A stretch of DNA of 64,000 nucleotides from Clostridiales bacterium (GCA_009776955.1 WRMW01000003.1:150103-214102); one strand, 5' to 3'; positions 7,380 through 16,468 are shown, numbered from the stretch's first letter. Program-made: numbers and translations. The notes: generated by a model not told the origin, from the letters alone.

Positions 7380-8089
7380 AGCATTTTGTATCCCAAGCCG
7401 CGAACCGTTGATATATGCTCGCCGGCGGCACCCAGCTTTCTGCGCAAATACCGGATATGCACGTCGACCGTCCTAGTTTCGCCAAGATACTCGTAGCCCC
7501 AGACGCTGTCAAGCAATTGCTCGCGCGTAAGCACCATACCCCGGTTTTCTGCAAGGATGCGCAGCAACTCGAACTCCTTGAGCGTCAGGCTCACGCTTTC
7601 GTCGCCTGCCGTCACCTCATGACGCGGCACGTCAATCACAAGGTCGCCGATATCTATAACGTCTCCGTTTGCCGAACTGGCGTTCGCTACGCTCTCGTCC
7701 ACGTCACCGTCTGGTCGGTAGCGCCTTAGCACAGCCTTGATACGTGCCTTGAGCTCGCGGACGCCGAAAGGCTTTGTGATATAGTCATCCGCCCCAAATT
7801 CGAGGCCTATCACCTTATCGGCTTCCTCGTTCTTGGCGGTAAGCATGATTATCGGCGTCCCTACGCCGTCACGGCGCAGCTCCTTGACCACTTCAAAACC
7901 GCCCATCACAGGCAGCATCAAATCAAGCAAAATCAAATCGGGCGCCTCGCTTCGCACCTGCTCAAGCCCCTCCCGACCGTCGCATGCGCTGACGCACCCA
8001 TACCCTTCCTCGGACAGGTTCCAGGTGACAAGCTCGCGGATGCTCGGATCGTCTTCGATGATAAGGATTTTTGGGGCTGTCTTGTCCAT
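7376..8089 (-). CDS. phoP: Response regulator PhoP/PhoB, OmpR family
   Basis: A 237-residue regulator: receiver domain with acidic pocket IEDD (residues 11-14), phospho-acceptor Asp56 in LILLDLMLP and the conserved MLTAKNEE, then a winged-helix DNA-binding domain with EFELLRILAENRG and TVDVHIRYLRRKLG. It should control the pst genes under phosphate limitation with PhoR, the next gene, overlapping by 4 bp. There is no Shine-Dalgarno: the ATG lies six bases after a perfect TATAAT (8096-8101, minus strand), so the mRNA is probably leaderless. PhoP (Bacillus) and PhoB (E. coli) are the same functional family. Confidence 0.92.
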   Translation of the reverse strand: MDKTAPKILIIEDDPSIRELVTWNLSEEGYGCVSACDGREGLEQVRSEAPDLILLDLMLPVMGGFEVVKELRRDGVGTPIIMLTAKNEEADKVIGLEFGADDYITKPFGVRELKARIKAVLRRYRPDGDVDESVANASSANGDVIDIGDLVIDVPRHEVTAGDESVSLTLKEFELLRILAENRGMVLTREQLLDSVWGYEYLGETRTVDVHIRYLRRKLGAAGEHISTVRGLGYKML

Positions 8090-8095
8090 GCACTG

Positions 8096-8101
8096 ATTAT
8101 A
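8096..8101 (-). promoter_or_regulatory. TATAAT -10 element six bases from the phoP start codon
   Basis: On the minus strand TATAAT is followed by CAGTGC and then the ATG. Transcription would start at or within a base of the ATG. No good -35 hexamer is visible 16-18 bp upstream. It gives phoPR its own promoter, separate from pst-phoU. Confidence 0.6.
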
Positions 8102-8127
8102 CTACGTTTCAAACGAGAATATCTGCC

Positions 8128-8778
8128 CTACTCCATTTCTATCGCGCCTTCCATCACAAAAACAGCTTCTTCGCATATATTTGTAGCGTAATCGGCGATG
8201 CGTTCGAGGTGTGCAGCTATGAACAGCAGCATAATGCATTGCTTTGCGTTCTTTGAGTCTTTTTCCGCAAACTCCAGAAGCTCGTCGTGCAAGTCGCGGA
8301 ATATCTCGTCCACTTCCTCATCGGCTTTCCAGACCTTTCGCGCCAGTCTCAGGTCGCGGTGGACGAAAGCGTCGATGGCGTTCTTTACCATCCGCGATGC
8401 CATGTCCGCCATTCGCTGTATGTCGATAAGCTCCTTAAAGCATTCCTCTTTTTCAAAACGCAGGGTGTACTTCGCGATATCCTCGCAATGGTCGCCTATC
8501 CGCTCCAGGTCGCGTATTATCTTCATAATTGATATCACGTAACGCAGATCGCCTGCGACCGGCTGTTGCGTCGCGAGGAAACGCAGGCATAGCTCGTTTA
8601 TCTCGTCCTCCATGTCGTCGATGCGTTCGTCCTCGATGATAAGCGCGCGCGCGGCGTCCGGGTCACGCTCCTTCAGCGTCCTTATCGCAGTCGAAATGGT
8701 CGACTCGACCAGGGCGCCCATCGCGATGACGCCTTCGCCTATGTCCTTCAGTTCCGCTTCTAATATCGGTCTCGCCAT
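8128..8778 (-). CDS. phoU: Phosphate transport system regulator PhoU
   Basis: A 216-residue all-helical protein with two PhoU repeats; each repeat carries the metal-binding E/DxxxD pattern (for example EDERIDDMEDEINE in the first half and KADEEVDEIFRDLHDELLEF in the second). PhoU links the PstSCAB importer to PhoR and restrains both signalling and uptake when phosphate is plentiful. AGGAGGAA precedes the ATG. It lies 18 bp after pstB on the same strand, as in most bacteria. Confidence 0.95.
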   Translation of the reverse strand: MARPILEAELKDIGEGVIAMGALVESTISTAIRTLKERDPDAARALIIEDERIDDMEDEINELCLRFLATQQPVAGDLRYVISIMKIIRDLERIGDHCEDIAKYTLRFEKEECFKELIDIQRMADMASRMVKNAIDAFVHRDLRLARKVWKADEEVDEIFRDLHDELLEFAEKDSKNAKQCIMLLFIAAHLERIADYATNICEEAVFVMEGAIEME

Positions 8779-8796
8779 GTCTATTCCTCCTGATTA

Positions 8797-9558
8797 TTAT
8801 CCGAATCTGCCGGTGATGTACTCTTCGGTTTTGGTGTTTGCGGGGTTGGCGAAAATCTTTTCGGTGGTGTCCGTCTCCACGATCACGCCGTTCAGGAAAA
8901 ACGCCGTGAAATCCGAGATACGCGCCGCCTGCTGCATATTGTGCGTAACTATCACTATGGTGTAGTTTTCGCAAAGTCCAGACATCAATTCCTCGATTTT
9001 CAATGTCGCTATGGGATCGAGAGCAGATGTCGGCTCGTCCATAAGCACCACTTCCGGCCCTACGGCGAGGGCACGAGCGATGCATAGCCGCTGCTGCTGC
9101 CCGCCGGAAAGGCCCAGCGCCGACTTGTTCAGGCGGTTCTTCACCTCGTCCCATAGCGCGACCTCTTTCAAGGTACGCTCGACTATTTCGTCAAGCCTGT
9201 CCTTGTTCTTCTCGCCGTGTATCTTCGGCCCGTAAACGACGTTTTCGTACACGGTCTTAGGGAAGGGGTTCGGACGCTGAAACACCATGCCGACCTTTTT
9301 TCTGAGGGCTATCACGTCGCAGGCCTTGTCGTAGATGTCCTCGCCGTCGAACATCACCTTGCCTTCCACGCGGCAGGACGGTATAAGATCATTCATGCGG
9401 TTGAGCGTGCGGATGAACGTGGATTTCCCGCAGCCGGACGGCCCGATAAGTGCCGTAATCCTCTGGCGCGGGATGATGATGCCTACATCTATGAGAGCCT
9501 GAAACGCCCCGTAGTGGAGGTTGAGATTTTCGATTTCGAATACGTTTTCCTTTTGCAT
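8797..9558 (-). CDS. pstB: Phosphate ABC transporter ATP-binding protein PstB
   Basis: A 253-residue ABC ATPase powering phosphate import. Walker [10 protein letters not shown], a long insertion with [20 protein letters not shown] (a PstB hallmark), signature LSGGQQQR, Walker [13 protein letters not shown] and the H-loop VTHNMQQA are all present. The ATG at 9558 follows GAGGGG; the GTG at 9570 overlaps the ribosome site and is unlikely. It is eight bases downstream of pstA. Confidence 0.96.
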   Translation of the reverse strand: MQKENVFEIENLNLHYGAFQALIDVGIIIPRQRITALIGPSGCGKSTFIRTLNRMNDLIPSCRVEGKVMFDGEDIYDKACDVIALRKKVGMVFQRPNPFPKTVYENVVYGPKIHGEKNKDRLDEIVERTLKEVALWDEVKNRLNKSALGLSGGQQQRLCIARALAVGPEVVLMDEPTSALDPIATLKIEELMSGLCENYTIVIVTHNMQQAARISDFTAFFLNGVIVETDTTEKIFANPANTKTEEYITGRFG

Positions 9559-9566
9559 TTTTCCCC

Positions 9567-10406
9567 TCACGCAGAATTTATGGCGCCAACCTTCCTGCCG
9601 ATCAGGTTTGCCGCCGAGTTGATAATAAGTATGATGATGATAAGCAAGGCGGCCGTGGCGAAGGTCTTTTCCATCGACAGCCCTTCCGATGTCAGGACGA
9701 ACATATGCATGGACATGGTGCGACCTGCGTCAAAGGGCGAAAGCGGCAGGCGCAGAGCCCCTCCCATGGTAAGCATCACGGCCGCCGTCTCTCCGACCGC
9801 CCTGCCTACGCCGAGTATGACGCCGGTGACTATGCCTTTGACGCAGCAGGGAAGCACCACCTTTACCGTAGTCTGCCAGCGCGTGGCGCCGACCGAAAGG
9901 CTTCCCTCCCTATAGGACATCGGCACCGTTTCAAGGCTCTCTTCGGTAGACCGCACTATGGTCGGCAATATCATCATAAACAAAGTGAGGCCGCCGGACA
10001 GCACTGACCAGCCCAAGCCGAGGAATACCACGAAAAACGCGAACCCAAACAGCCCGAACACTATGGAAGGTATGCCAGCCAGCACCTCGGTAAAGATGCG
10101 GACTATCTGTATGAAACGCCCGCCCTTTGAATACTCTTTGAAGAACACCGCCGCGCCGATGCCTATGGGGCAGGCTATGACGAGGGCTATGGCGGTGGCG
10201 TACAGGGTCGCAACGATTATGGGGAATATTCCCCCTTCCTTGCCCATCGAACGGGGACGCTCGGTAAGGAACTCCCATGTGATATGGGGCAGGCCGTTGC
10301 TCGTGATATAGACTATTATTACAATAAGGCAGAACAGCGTAAACACGGACAGCGCCGCAATCACGCCGTAATACGCTATGTCTTTTCTGCGTTTGCTGCT
10401 GCTCAT
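9567..10406 (-). CDS. pstA: Phosphate ABC transporter permease PstA
   Basis: A 279-residue inner-membrane permease with about six hydrophobic helices. The EAA-type loop that docks PstB is [24 protein letters not shown] (around residues 155-178), closely matching PstA. It forms the transmembrane channel with PstC. The ATG overlaps the end of pstC by 4 bp (ATGA), indicating translational coupling. Confidence 0.95.
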   Translation of the reverse strand: MSSSKRRKDIAYYGVIAALSVFTLFCLIVIIVYITSNGLPHITWEFLTERPRSMGKEGGIFPIIVATLYATAIALVIACPIGIGAAVFFKEYSKGGRFIQIVRIFTEVLAGIPSIVFGLFGFAFFVVFLGLGWSVLSGGLTLFMMILPTIVRSTEESLETVPMSYREGSLSVGATRWQTTVKVVLPCCVKGIVTGVILGVGRAVGETAAVMLTMGGALRLPLSPFDAGRTMSMHMFVLTSEGLSMEKTFATAALLIIIILIINSAANLIGRKVGAINSA

Positions 10407-11311
10407 TTTCCGCCCACCCCCATCCTCGACGCGACAAAGCGCGCAATGATGTTCAATATGAATATTATGCAGAACAACACGATGCCGACTGCGAAGAGCG
10501 CCTGCTGATGGCCGGCGTCCGCATAGCTCATTTCGAGCGCTATGGTGCCGGTGAGCGTCGCCACGGGGTCGAGGATACTGCCCGGCAGCAAGGCCACGTT
10601 TCCGGTGATCAACAGCACTGCCATGGTCTCGCCTATGGCCCTGCCCATCCCCAGTATAATGGAAGCGAGAATGCCCGACTTCGCGGCGGGGACAAGCACG
10701 CGCATCGCGGTTTCGCGTTTGTTCGCGCCTATCGCGAGCGAAGCCTCACGGTAATCGCTGGGGACTGCGGAGATGGCGTTCTCAGAAAGCCCCACCACGG
10801 TGGGGAGTATCATAATGGCGAGCACAAGCCCGCCGGCCATGATGCTGAAGCCCGTGGTCGTGGCCTCCGGGTCAAAGACCTGCAAGATGGGCAGGAATAT
10901 CCTCTTGACCATGGGCACGATGATGATAAGGCCGAAAAACCCATAGACCACGGAGGGGATGCCCGCAAGCAGCTCTATGGCGAACTTGAACACTGCCGCC
11001 GGCTTTTTGGGGAGGATGTCCGAGAGGAACACCGCGCTTGCCACGCCGGTCGGAACGCCTATCAGCAGGGCGAGCCCCGTGACACAGAGGGTGCCGACCA
11101 CGAGCGGCAGGATGCCGAAGAGGCCGTTGGTCGGGCGCCAGCGATCGCCAAGCAGGAACTCCATAAACCCGTGCTCCACCATGCTCGGAAGCCCGTTCAT
11201 AAACACGAAAACAGTGATAAGAGCCACGGAAACCATTGCGACCGCCGCGGCGATCAGCAATAGTTTCTCAATGGCTCGTTCGTATAGTTTGTTGGAGGAG
11301 GAAGATACCAA
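10403..11311 (-). CDS. pstC: Phosphate ABC transporter permease PstC
   Basis: A 302-residue permease paired with PstA, with six predicted helices and the EAA loop ENAISAVPSDYREASLAIGA. The only start that keeps the cytoplasmic N-terminus and first helix (KLLLIAAAVAMVSVALITVF) is a TTG at 11311; no ATG is available before residue 24. The ribosome site is weak (GAGAAGAG), so translation may depend on coupling with pstS, 21 bp upstream. Confidence 0.92.
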   Translation of the reverse strand: MVSSSSNKLYERAIEKLLLIAAAVAMVSVALITVFVFMNGLPSMVEHGFMEFLLGDRWRPTNGLFGILPLVVGTLCVTGLALLIGVPTGVASAVFLSDILPKKPAAVFKFAIELLAGIPSVVYGFFGLIIIVPMVKRIFLPILQVFDPEATTTGFSIMAGGLVLAIMILPTVVGLSENAISAVPSDYREASLAIGANKRETAMRVLVPAAKSGILASIILGMGRAIGETMAVLLITGNVALLPGSILDPVATLTGTIALEMSYADAGHQQALFAVGIVLFCIIFILNIIARFVASRMGVGGK

Positions 11312-11332
11312 CGTTACTAACTCTTCTCTACG

Positions 11333-12253
11333 CTACATTACGGGGATATAGCCTGAGCTCTCGACTATCGCCTGCCCCTCGGGGCTGAATATGAAGTCGA
11401 GGAAGGCCTGTGCCTGCTCGCTCAGGTCGCGTGCCGTAATGTAAAGGTAGGGGCGCGCGACTTTGTAGCTTCCGTCAAGCACCGTGGCTGTGCTGGCCTC
11501 AACGCCTTCCACCATGATGAGTTTGACGCTGTCGTTTACCGCGCCGAGCGAGGCGTAGCCTACGGAATTCTCGGTCGAACCCACGGTGGTCATCACTGCG
11601 CCGGTGGAGCCTTGTATAAGGGCTGTCTCGACCGTGTTGTCCACGTTGTTGCCGTCGGCATCCCTGCCTTCCACGCCGGTTATCTCATTGAATGCGCCTC
11701 TGGTGCCGGAGCCTTCCTCACGCACAACGACCTCTATCCTGCCGGCGGAGCCGCCCACTGCGCTCCAGTCCGTAATCTCGCCGGTGAAAATGCCATGTAT
11801 CTCGTCCAGAGTCAGGCTGTCCACATCTACGTTGTGGTTCGCTATGATGCCGATGCCGTCCATCGCCACCACAAACACGCCGCCCGTCGCAAGCGCCCTC
11901 TCTTCATCCCTGAGCTCGCGGGAAAGCATGCCGAAGTCCACAAGGTCCTCTTCGACCGCACGTACGCCCTGGCCGCTTCCGCCGCCCTGAACGTCTATCA
12001 TCACGCCCCTGTGCATATCCTCAAACACGTCCGCAAACTCCTGCGCAAGCGGCTGCACGGAGGTCGAGCCTGCAAGCGTGATGTCGCCGGAAAGCTCGGC
12101 CGTGGCCGGTTCGGGGGCAGGCGCGGGGGCGGGAGCGGGGGCAGGCGCGGGAGCCGGTGCCGGCTCAGGTGCGTTGTTGCAGGCCGCCATCAGGGCTGCT
12201 GCGAGCACGAGCGCGAATACGAGCGCAATAATTTTCGTAATCTTTTTGTTCAT
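11333..12253 (-). CDS. pstS: Phosphate-binding lipoprotein PstS
   Basis: A 306-residue substrate-binding lipoprotein. The start MNKKITKIIALVFA leads to the lipobox LMAAC. A Pro-Ala-Glu linker of about 25 residues follows, then the binding domain with AGSTSVQPLAQEFAD, QGGGSGQGVRAVEE and the phosphate-loop EEGSGTRGAF. AAGGAG lies ten bases before ATG 12253. As first gene of pstSCAB-phoU it should be the most abundant product, captured phosphate being passed to PstCA. PhoP-box-like repeats lie upstream. Confidence 0.95.
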   Translation of the reverse strand: MNKKITKIIALVFALVLAAALMAACNNAPEPAPAPAPAPAPAPAPAPEPATAELSGDITLAGSTSVQPLAQEFADVFEDMHRGVMIDVQGGGSGQGVRAVEEDLVDFGMLSRELRDEERALATGGVFVVAMDGIGIIANHNVDVDSLTLDEIHGIFTGEITDWSAVGGSAGRIEVVVREEGSGTRGAFNEITGVEGRDADGNNVDNTVETALIQGSTGAVMTTVGSTENSVGYASLGAVNDSVKLIMVEGVEASTATVLDGSYKVARPYLYITARDLSEQAQAFLDFIFSPEGQAIVESSGYIPVM

Positions 12254-12292
12254 TGTTTGTAATTCTCCTTTTCTTATTCTTAACATAGGCAC

Positions 12293-12346
12293 ATCATAAA
12301 GGGGGTTTGTTAAATACCAAGGGGGCGAATGTTAATTCAGTGTAAA
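12293..12346 (-). promoter_or_regulatory. Predicted PhoP-regulated pstS promoter
   Basis: Read on the minus strand: TTTACA (12341-12346), TTAACA (12330-12335) and TTAACA (12308-12313), whose starts are 11 and 22 bp apart, followed by a TATGAT -10 (12293-12298). Bacillus PhoP binds direct repeats of TT(A/T/C)ACA with about 11-bp spacing, and such repeats often replace the -35 element. One repeat of the series (expected near 12319-12324) is missing. Confidence 0.65.
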
Positions 12347-12387
12347 CATTATTTTGGGAAAAAATTAATTATTATGTAAAATAATGG

Positions 12388-12415
12388 TTGACAAATTGCT
12401 ATTATATGGTATCAT
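12388..12415 (+). promoter_or_regulatory. Promoter of the Tad-like/surface-protein locus
   Basis: TTGACA (12388-12393), 16-bp spacer, TATCAT (12410-12415). It ends nine bases before the ATG of the first gene at 12425, and there is no Shine-Dalgarno between, so the transcript would start at or within a few bases of the start codon. It is divergent from the pstS promoter. Confidence 0.6.
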
Positions 12416-12424
12416 GTGCATATT

Positions 12425-13105
12425 ATGGGTGCAAAAACAAACAAACTAAAGACGGCGTTGGGCATATTGCTCGTGCTGCTCGCGATAGCGGCCTTGTTCT
12501 TTTGGGAAGCTGAGGGGCGGGAAATATTATTGATGGACACCGTGCTTGTGGCAGAAGCCGACGTGAAAGCTGGGGCAGCCGTGGACGCAGGGCTGTTCCG
12601 CATGGTGTCCGTGCCAGCAGGGACGCTTGTGGACGGCGCAGTCACGCCAAAGGATGCGGCCATGCTTTACGGCAAGGAGGCAGCGATGGACATAGTGAAA
12701 GGCTCGCAGTTGTCGCTTAGGTATCTACGCGACCCTGATACGGCGGCAGAGCCTAAGCCCGAAACCTCATTCTTCGTCATAAGGAACGAATGGATATATA
12801 TGTGCTCAAGCTCGCTCAGGCGTGGCGACGAGGCGCTTATAACATCTGCGGACGGAAAGCTTGTGCTCGGACGCTTTGCCGTAGCCTATGTCAAGGACGG
12901 GGACGGGCGCGAGGTCACGGACGCCTCATCGGGCATGTACAGCTTCACAGGTGCAGGCGGCGAAAGTGAGCGCGTAAACACTTCTTCCCCGATCCACCAT
13001 ATCGAGATCGTATGCGAGCTGAAGGATTATCGGCGCATACTCGACTATTGCAACGGCAGCGCAGGGGCGACGCTTATGCTTATAAGGGAAATGGGGCATG
13101 GGTGA
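12425..13105 (+). CDS. SAF domain protein, CpaB-like (Flp pilus assembly)
   Basis: A 226-residue protein with an N-terminal membrane helix (ALGILLVLLAIAALFFW, residues 11-27) and a SAF domain (DVKAGAAVDAGLFRMVSVPAGTL, about residues 44-66, with VKGSQLSLRYL near 92). This layout matches CpaB/RcpC proteins of Tad/Flp pilus loci, which have an N-terminal helix and SAF domains facing the cell wall. Role inferred from the following CpaF-like ATPase gene. The ATG at 12425 has no ribosome site and is nine bases after a -10 hexamer. A GTG at 12416 is the alternative. Confidence 0.65.
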   Translation: MGAKTNKLKTALGILLVLLAIAALFFWEAEGREILLMDTVLVAEADVKAGAAVDAGLFRMVSVPAGTLVDGAVTPKDAAMLYGKEAAMDIVKGSQLSLRYLRDPDTAAEPKPETSFFVIRNEWIYMCSSSLRRGDEALITSADGKLVLGRFAVAYVKDGDGREVTDASSGMYSFTGAGGESERVNTSSPIHHIEIVCELKDYRRILDYCNGSAGATLMLIREMGHG

Positions 13106-13111
13106 TTTGGC

Positions 13112-14467
13112 ATGAACGATAACGGGATGAGATTTGAGGAAGTGTGCCGCTTCGTCGAGTCCGTGCTTTCGCCAAGCGAGCAAGGGGCTGACAGCGCCGT
13201 GTCCGACAGGCTGCCTGAACTGGCGACGCAAAAGCGGGCGATCATCGGATATACGGACGAGGTGAACACATATATGAGGGCTATAGGGGAGATACTTTCT
13301 TCGCATGGGCTGCACGGGAAGTTTTCGGTGCCGCTCTGGTACGAAAGCGAGGAGGACGCTGTCTTTCAGGAGATTTGGGGCCGTGCCGGCATGGCGCAAT
13401 GGTGGCGCTCGCCTTTCTTGAGCAGCCCAAGCGCCAAGATCATCGGCGACGAAATCTACTTTTTGGTTGACGGGAAGATGAAGCGTATGCCGCAAAGAAT
13501 CGATATGCATAGACGCGAGCAGCTTGTGCGGTCGTTTTTGCTGCTTTCACCGGAAGAAAGGCTTGACCGCGACTTCCACGAGATATATCTGCTGGACGGC
13601 TGCCGCGTGACGGTGTTCAAGGGCTCCATGGCAAAGAAGGGGCGTGACACCATCATATTCCGGCGGTATATCGTGCCCGAATACACGCTTGAGGAGCAGG
13701 CCGCACGGGGTGCCATACCGTCAGCGGCCATACCAATGCTCTCGGCCATGGTGCGCGTAGGATACAATGTAGCCTTTTGCGGCAGCGTGCGCTCGGCGAA
13801 GACGACCTTTCTTTCGACGTGGCAGCGCATGGAAGATCCGACGCTCGAAGGCGTCATGGTCGAGACGGATCCGGAGATACCTCTGCACAGGCTTATGCCA
13901 GGCGCACCTGTTGTGCAGCTTATATGCGACGGCGAGCGGCTCACCTCGATATCAAAGAACCTTCTGCGCAGCGACGCGGACTATTTTATCATCGCCGAGG
14001 CCCGCGACGGCATTGCGCTCGATACGGCGGTAAGGGTGGCCCGGCGAGGGCAGGGGCGGCTCAAGATGACATTCCATACACGCGACCCCATGCACTTCCC
14101 CGAGGATGCAGCTGTAGAGATAGTGCGTAGCGTCGGCGGGGACATCCGCGAAACGGCCATGCGCGTGGCGGGAAGCTTTGACTATCTGTTCCACTTCGTT
14201 TCTGTAAGGCAGCAAAATGCTAAAAAACTGCGCGGCATCTACGAGGTCGGGAAGGCTGGGGACGAGCCGCGCATGGCGACTGCAGAAGAGCGAGCGCGCG
14301 GCTGGTATGTGCGCGAAATCTGTCGCTATGATTTCACGCGCGACGAATGGGGCTTTGAAAACCATATATCCGCCGGCAAGAAGCTACGCGGCATCGAAAG
14401 CGACGAGGAAGCGTTCGCGGAATTTGCCCGCGAGCTGGAGCGGCTGAGCGAAGGGAGGCATATATGA
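13112..14467 (+). CDS. CpaF/TadA-like secretion ATPase with altered Walker A
   Basis: A 451-residue type II/IV secretion ATPase-like protein. The ATPase core lies at about residues 205-360: Walker A region GSVRSAKTT, a TDPEIPLHRL Asp-box-like segment, Walker B region YFIIAEARDGIALDTAV and a conserved-histidine motif MTFHTRDP. In CpaF/TadA these read GxxGSGKTT, IxxGEVRGxEALD and TxHANSP. The last glycine of the Walker A is alanine here, so ATP turnover may be altered. The N-terminal domain is divergent. It would power assembly of a pilus-like fibre with the two downstream TadB/TadC-like proteins; the next gene overlaps by 4 bp. Confidence 0.8.
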   Translation: MNDNGMRFEEVCRFVESVLSPSEQGADSAVSDRLPELATQKRAIIGYTDEVNTYMRAIGEILSSHGLHGKFSVPLWYESEEDAVFQEIWGRAGMAQWWRSPFLSSPSAKIIGDEIYFLVDGKMKRMPQRIDMHRREQLVRSFLLLSPEERLDRDFHEIYLLDGCRVTVFKGSMAKKGRDTIIFRRYIVPEYTLEEQAARGAIPSAAIPMLSAMVRVGYNVAFCGSVRSAKTTFLSTWQRMEDPTLEGVMVETDPEIPLHRLMPGAPVVQLICDGERLTSISKNLLRSDADYFIIAEARDGIALDTAVRVARRGQGRLKMTFHTRDPMHFPEDAAVEIVRSVGGDIRETAMRVAGSFDYLFHFVSVRQQNAKKLRGIYEVGKAGDEPRMATAEERARGWYVREICRYDFTRDEWGFENHISAGKKLRGIESDEEAFAEFARELERLSEGRHI

Positions 14468-15408
14468 CGATAGACCATACCATGCTTATGGCATCGGTCT
14501 CCGCGCTTATCTACCTCTTGCTCGTGGTGGGCGTATTGATATTGATGCGCAGAAAAATAGACGCAGCCATCGATGTCTTCCGCTCGCGCCACAGACTCAG
14601 GCCAGAGCGCGGCTCAGGCGAACCCATGTTTACAGGGCTCGACCGGCTTCTGCGAACAACCATGAGAAAGCCCCTGTCTGTGACCGCGTTCGGGGTCCTT
14701 ACCATCGTGCTGTTCTTCACGGTATTTATCGCATCTGCGAAAACCATCGCACCAGGGCCCGCTCTCGCGACCGGTGCCGCGTTCGCGGGCCTGCCCTATC
14801 TATTCCTCAGGGTGCGGCTCGAACGGCTAAGGCGTGCCGGCAGCTTCGAGGGCGAAAAGCTGGTGTCTGCGTTTTTGACGGCCTACCTTATTTCGGGCGG
14901 CAATATATACGAAACCATCGAGCGTGCCATACAGTCCTCGCCGCATCTCAAGATCACGGCGAAGCTGTTGTCTGACCTGCTTATAGAATTGAGAAAGACG
15001 GCGGATCCCGTGCGTGTCAGGGCGGCGACGGACGCTTTCGCCTACGGGGTAGGCACGAACTGGGCGTCCATGCTCGCCTATGCCATCAGGACGGGCACGC
15101 TCAAGGGCACGGACATGACGCCCGCCATAGAGGATATACTGTCGCAATTGCGGGAGGCGCGCGCCCTCGCCGAAGCCCGCAAACGCATAAACGGCGAATC
15201 CGTACGGATGGCGGCATACCTGACGCCAATCCTATATATAGGCTCCGTGTTTACCGCCATCGCAGTAATGGGGCTGCCGCCAGGACGCCTGCTGTACAAC
15301 CAGTTTTTCACGGCACAGGGCTTCGCCTTGTTTACGGCGGGGCTGTTCCTCTTTCTGCTGAACCGTATGCTGCTTGAGACGCTTACGAACCGTAAGCTGG
15401 ACTTTTGA
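14464..15408 (+). CDS. TadB-like inner membrane protein (type II secretion F family)
   Basis: A 314-residue membrane protein. Hydrophobic helices near residues 9-28, 74-92, 95-118, 255-276 and 284-306 flank a cytoplasmic helical domain (EGEKLVSAFLTAYLISGGNIYETIERA) resembling the T2SSF domain of TadB/TadC. These proteins form the platform on which the secretion ATPase acts. The start codon overlaps the ATPase stop (ATGA), supporting a shared complex. Whether it is the TadB or TadC counterpart cannot be decided by eye. Confidence 0.7.
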   Translation: MTIDHTMLMASVSALIYLLLVVGVLILMRRKIDAAIDVFRSRHRLRPERGSGEPMFTGLDRLLRTTMRKPLSVTAFGVLTIVLFFTVFIASAKTIAPGPALATGAAFAGLPYLFLRVRLERLRRAGSFEGEKLVSAFLTAYLISGGNIYETIERAIQSSPHLKITAKLLSDLLIELRKTADPVRVRAATDAFAYGVGTNWASMLAYAIRTGTLKGTDMTPAIEDILSQLREARALAEARKRINGESVRMAAYLTPILYIGSVFTAIAVMGLPPGRLLYNQFFTAQGFALFTAGLFLFLLNRMLLETLTNRKLDF

Positions 15409-15418
15409 GGACGGGCGA

Positions 15419-16102
15419 ATGGGGTTTTTCGTGGCAGTGACAGTGGCGGTTATTTTTTCGGCAGGTGTGTTTGTGCTGCTGATGCAAGCCGCGCCACGGA
15501 CTTACAGGCTGGCGGAGGAGCGGAAGTCTGGCGGTGCTATGATGCGTGAGGCGTTGACTAGGGCGGCAGCGGCGGCGGGCAAACGCATATCTGGCATCCG
15601 CACGGTAAAACGGCAGGAACTCGTGCAGAAGGAGCTCTACTCCGCCCTTTCCGTGCTTCGCAACCACGCCAGCGCGGATGACGGAAGAGGGGCGGCGGGC
15701 GCCTGCGTGACCACCGACTATATACTTGAGCAGTTCGCAAGCTCAGACGGCACGCTGAAGGAAGCCTTCGCCGGCGCCCTGCGCCTTATGCGCACCGGGC
15801 GCCGTTCCGAAGCGACCGAATACTTCACCGCAGCCGCAGGAGAGGAGCTTGCAAGGGACTTCATACTGCTTGTGCTCGACTGGGACGCCGTCCCGCCCCA
15901 CAAGCTCAAACATACCGTGAGCGCATTCCAGAACGCGCTTAGGGAAACACGCACCACGGAGCTTATCCGCAAAAACGAATTGTTGAGCGACCTGGTCTAC
16001 CTGCCCGTGGTCACCGGCGTCCTCGTCGTATTCGTCAACTTTATCTACATAGCTTACTTCGCAGAGCAGCGCGCATTGCTCGGCGAGCTGTTTATGATGT
16101 GA
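15419..16102 (+). CDS. Second TadC-like membrane protein
   Basis: A 227-residue protein with a helix at the N-terminus (residues 2-21) and one near the C-terminus (about 195-217), with a helical cytoplasmic domain between. Its position directly after the TadB-like gene (10 bp) and the pattern of one helix pair around a helical domain suggest the TadC-like partner, but sequence similarity to T2SSF proteins is weak to my eye. ATG 15419 follows GAGGA. A longer frame from 15374 would overlap the previous gene and is not preferred. Confidence 0.5.
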   Translation: MGFFVAVTVAVIFSAGVFVLLMQAAPRTYRLAEERKSGGAMMREALTRAAAAAGKRISGIRTVKRQELVQKELYSALSVLRNHASADDGRGAAGACVTTDYILEQFASSDGTLKEAFAGALRLMRTGRRSEATEYFTAAAGEELARDFILLVLDWDAVPPHKLKHTVSAFQNALRETRTTELIRKNELLSDLVYLPVVTGVLVVFVNFIYIAYFAEQRALLGELFMM

Positions 16103-16136
16103 TTCGCAGGGCTCTACATAAAGGAGGATTAACAAT

Positions 16137-16295
16137 ATGAAACAAATGATTGTCTTGCTCAGCACCGTGATACTCGGAATCGCCATCGCAGCGATGGTGC
16201 TCAGCTTCAAGGACACGACGCAAGGGCTTACGGAGTCCACAAAGGCCCGCATGGAAAGCGCTCTCGGCTTCGACGGGCCGGCCGGAACACCATAG
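16137..16295 (+). CDS. Small hydrophobic protein (52 aa), candidate pilin-like subunit 1
   Basis: A 52-residue protein beginning MKQMIVLLSTVILGIAIAAM, a single hydrophobic helix right at the N-terminus, followed by a short polar tail (SFKDTTQGLTESTKARMES). AAGGAGG lies ten bases upstream, so translation should be strong. Flp pilins are of this size and shape, with an N-terminal helix and a glutamate soon after the cleavage site, but no clear prepilin peptidase site is visible. The next two genes encode proteins with nearly the same N-terminal seven residues. Confidence 0.65.
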   Translation: MKQMIVLLSTVILGIAIAAMVLSFKDTTQGLTESTKARMESALGFDGPAGTP

Positions 16296-16315
16296 AAAGG
16301 GGGCGGGCGGCAAAG

Positions 16316-16468
16316 ATGAAGCAATTTATCGTTTTGATGAGCATGGTCGCGCTCGGCATATTTATCTACGCCTATATAGCCGGCGGCGGGGACTCCATAC
16401 TGACCGCGCTAAAGGCGATATGGCGACAAGAAGCCGTAGCGAGCCCTTACTCAGGGGGCGGCCTGTGA
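16316..16468 (+). CDS. Small hydrophobic protein (50 aa), candidate pilin-like subunit 2
   Basis: A 50-residue protein beginning MKQFIVLMSMVALGIFIYAY, then a glycine stretch (AGGGD) and a polar tail. Its N-terminus closely matches the protein before it (MKQMIVLLSTV) and the one after (VKQFIVLAAIL), so the three probably arose by duplication of the leader region. Its TGA stop overlaps the following GTG start by 4 bp. Likely a membrane-inserted minor subunit of the Tad-like machine; function inferred only from context. Confidence 0.6.
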   Translation: MKQFIVLMSMVALGIFIYAYIAGGGDSILTALKAIWRQEAVASPYSGGGL

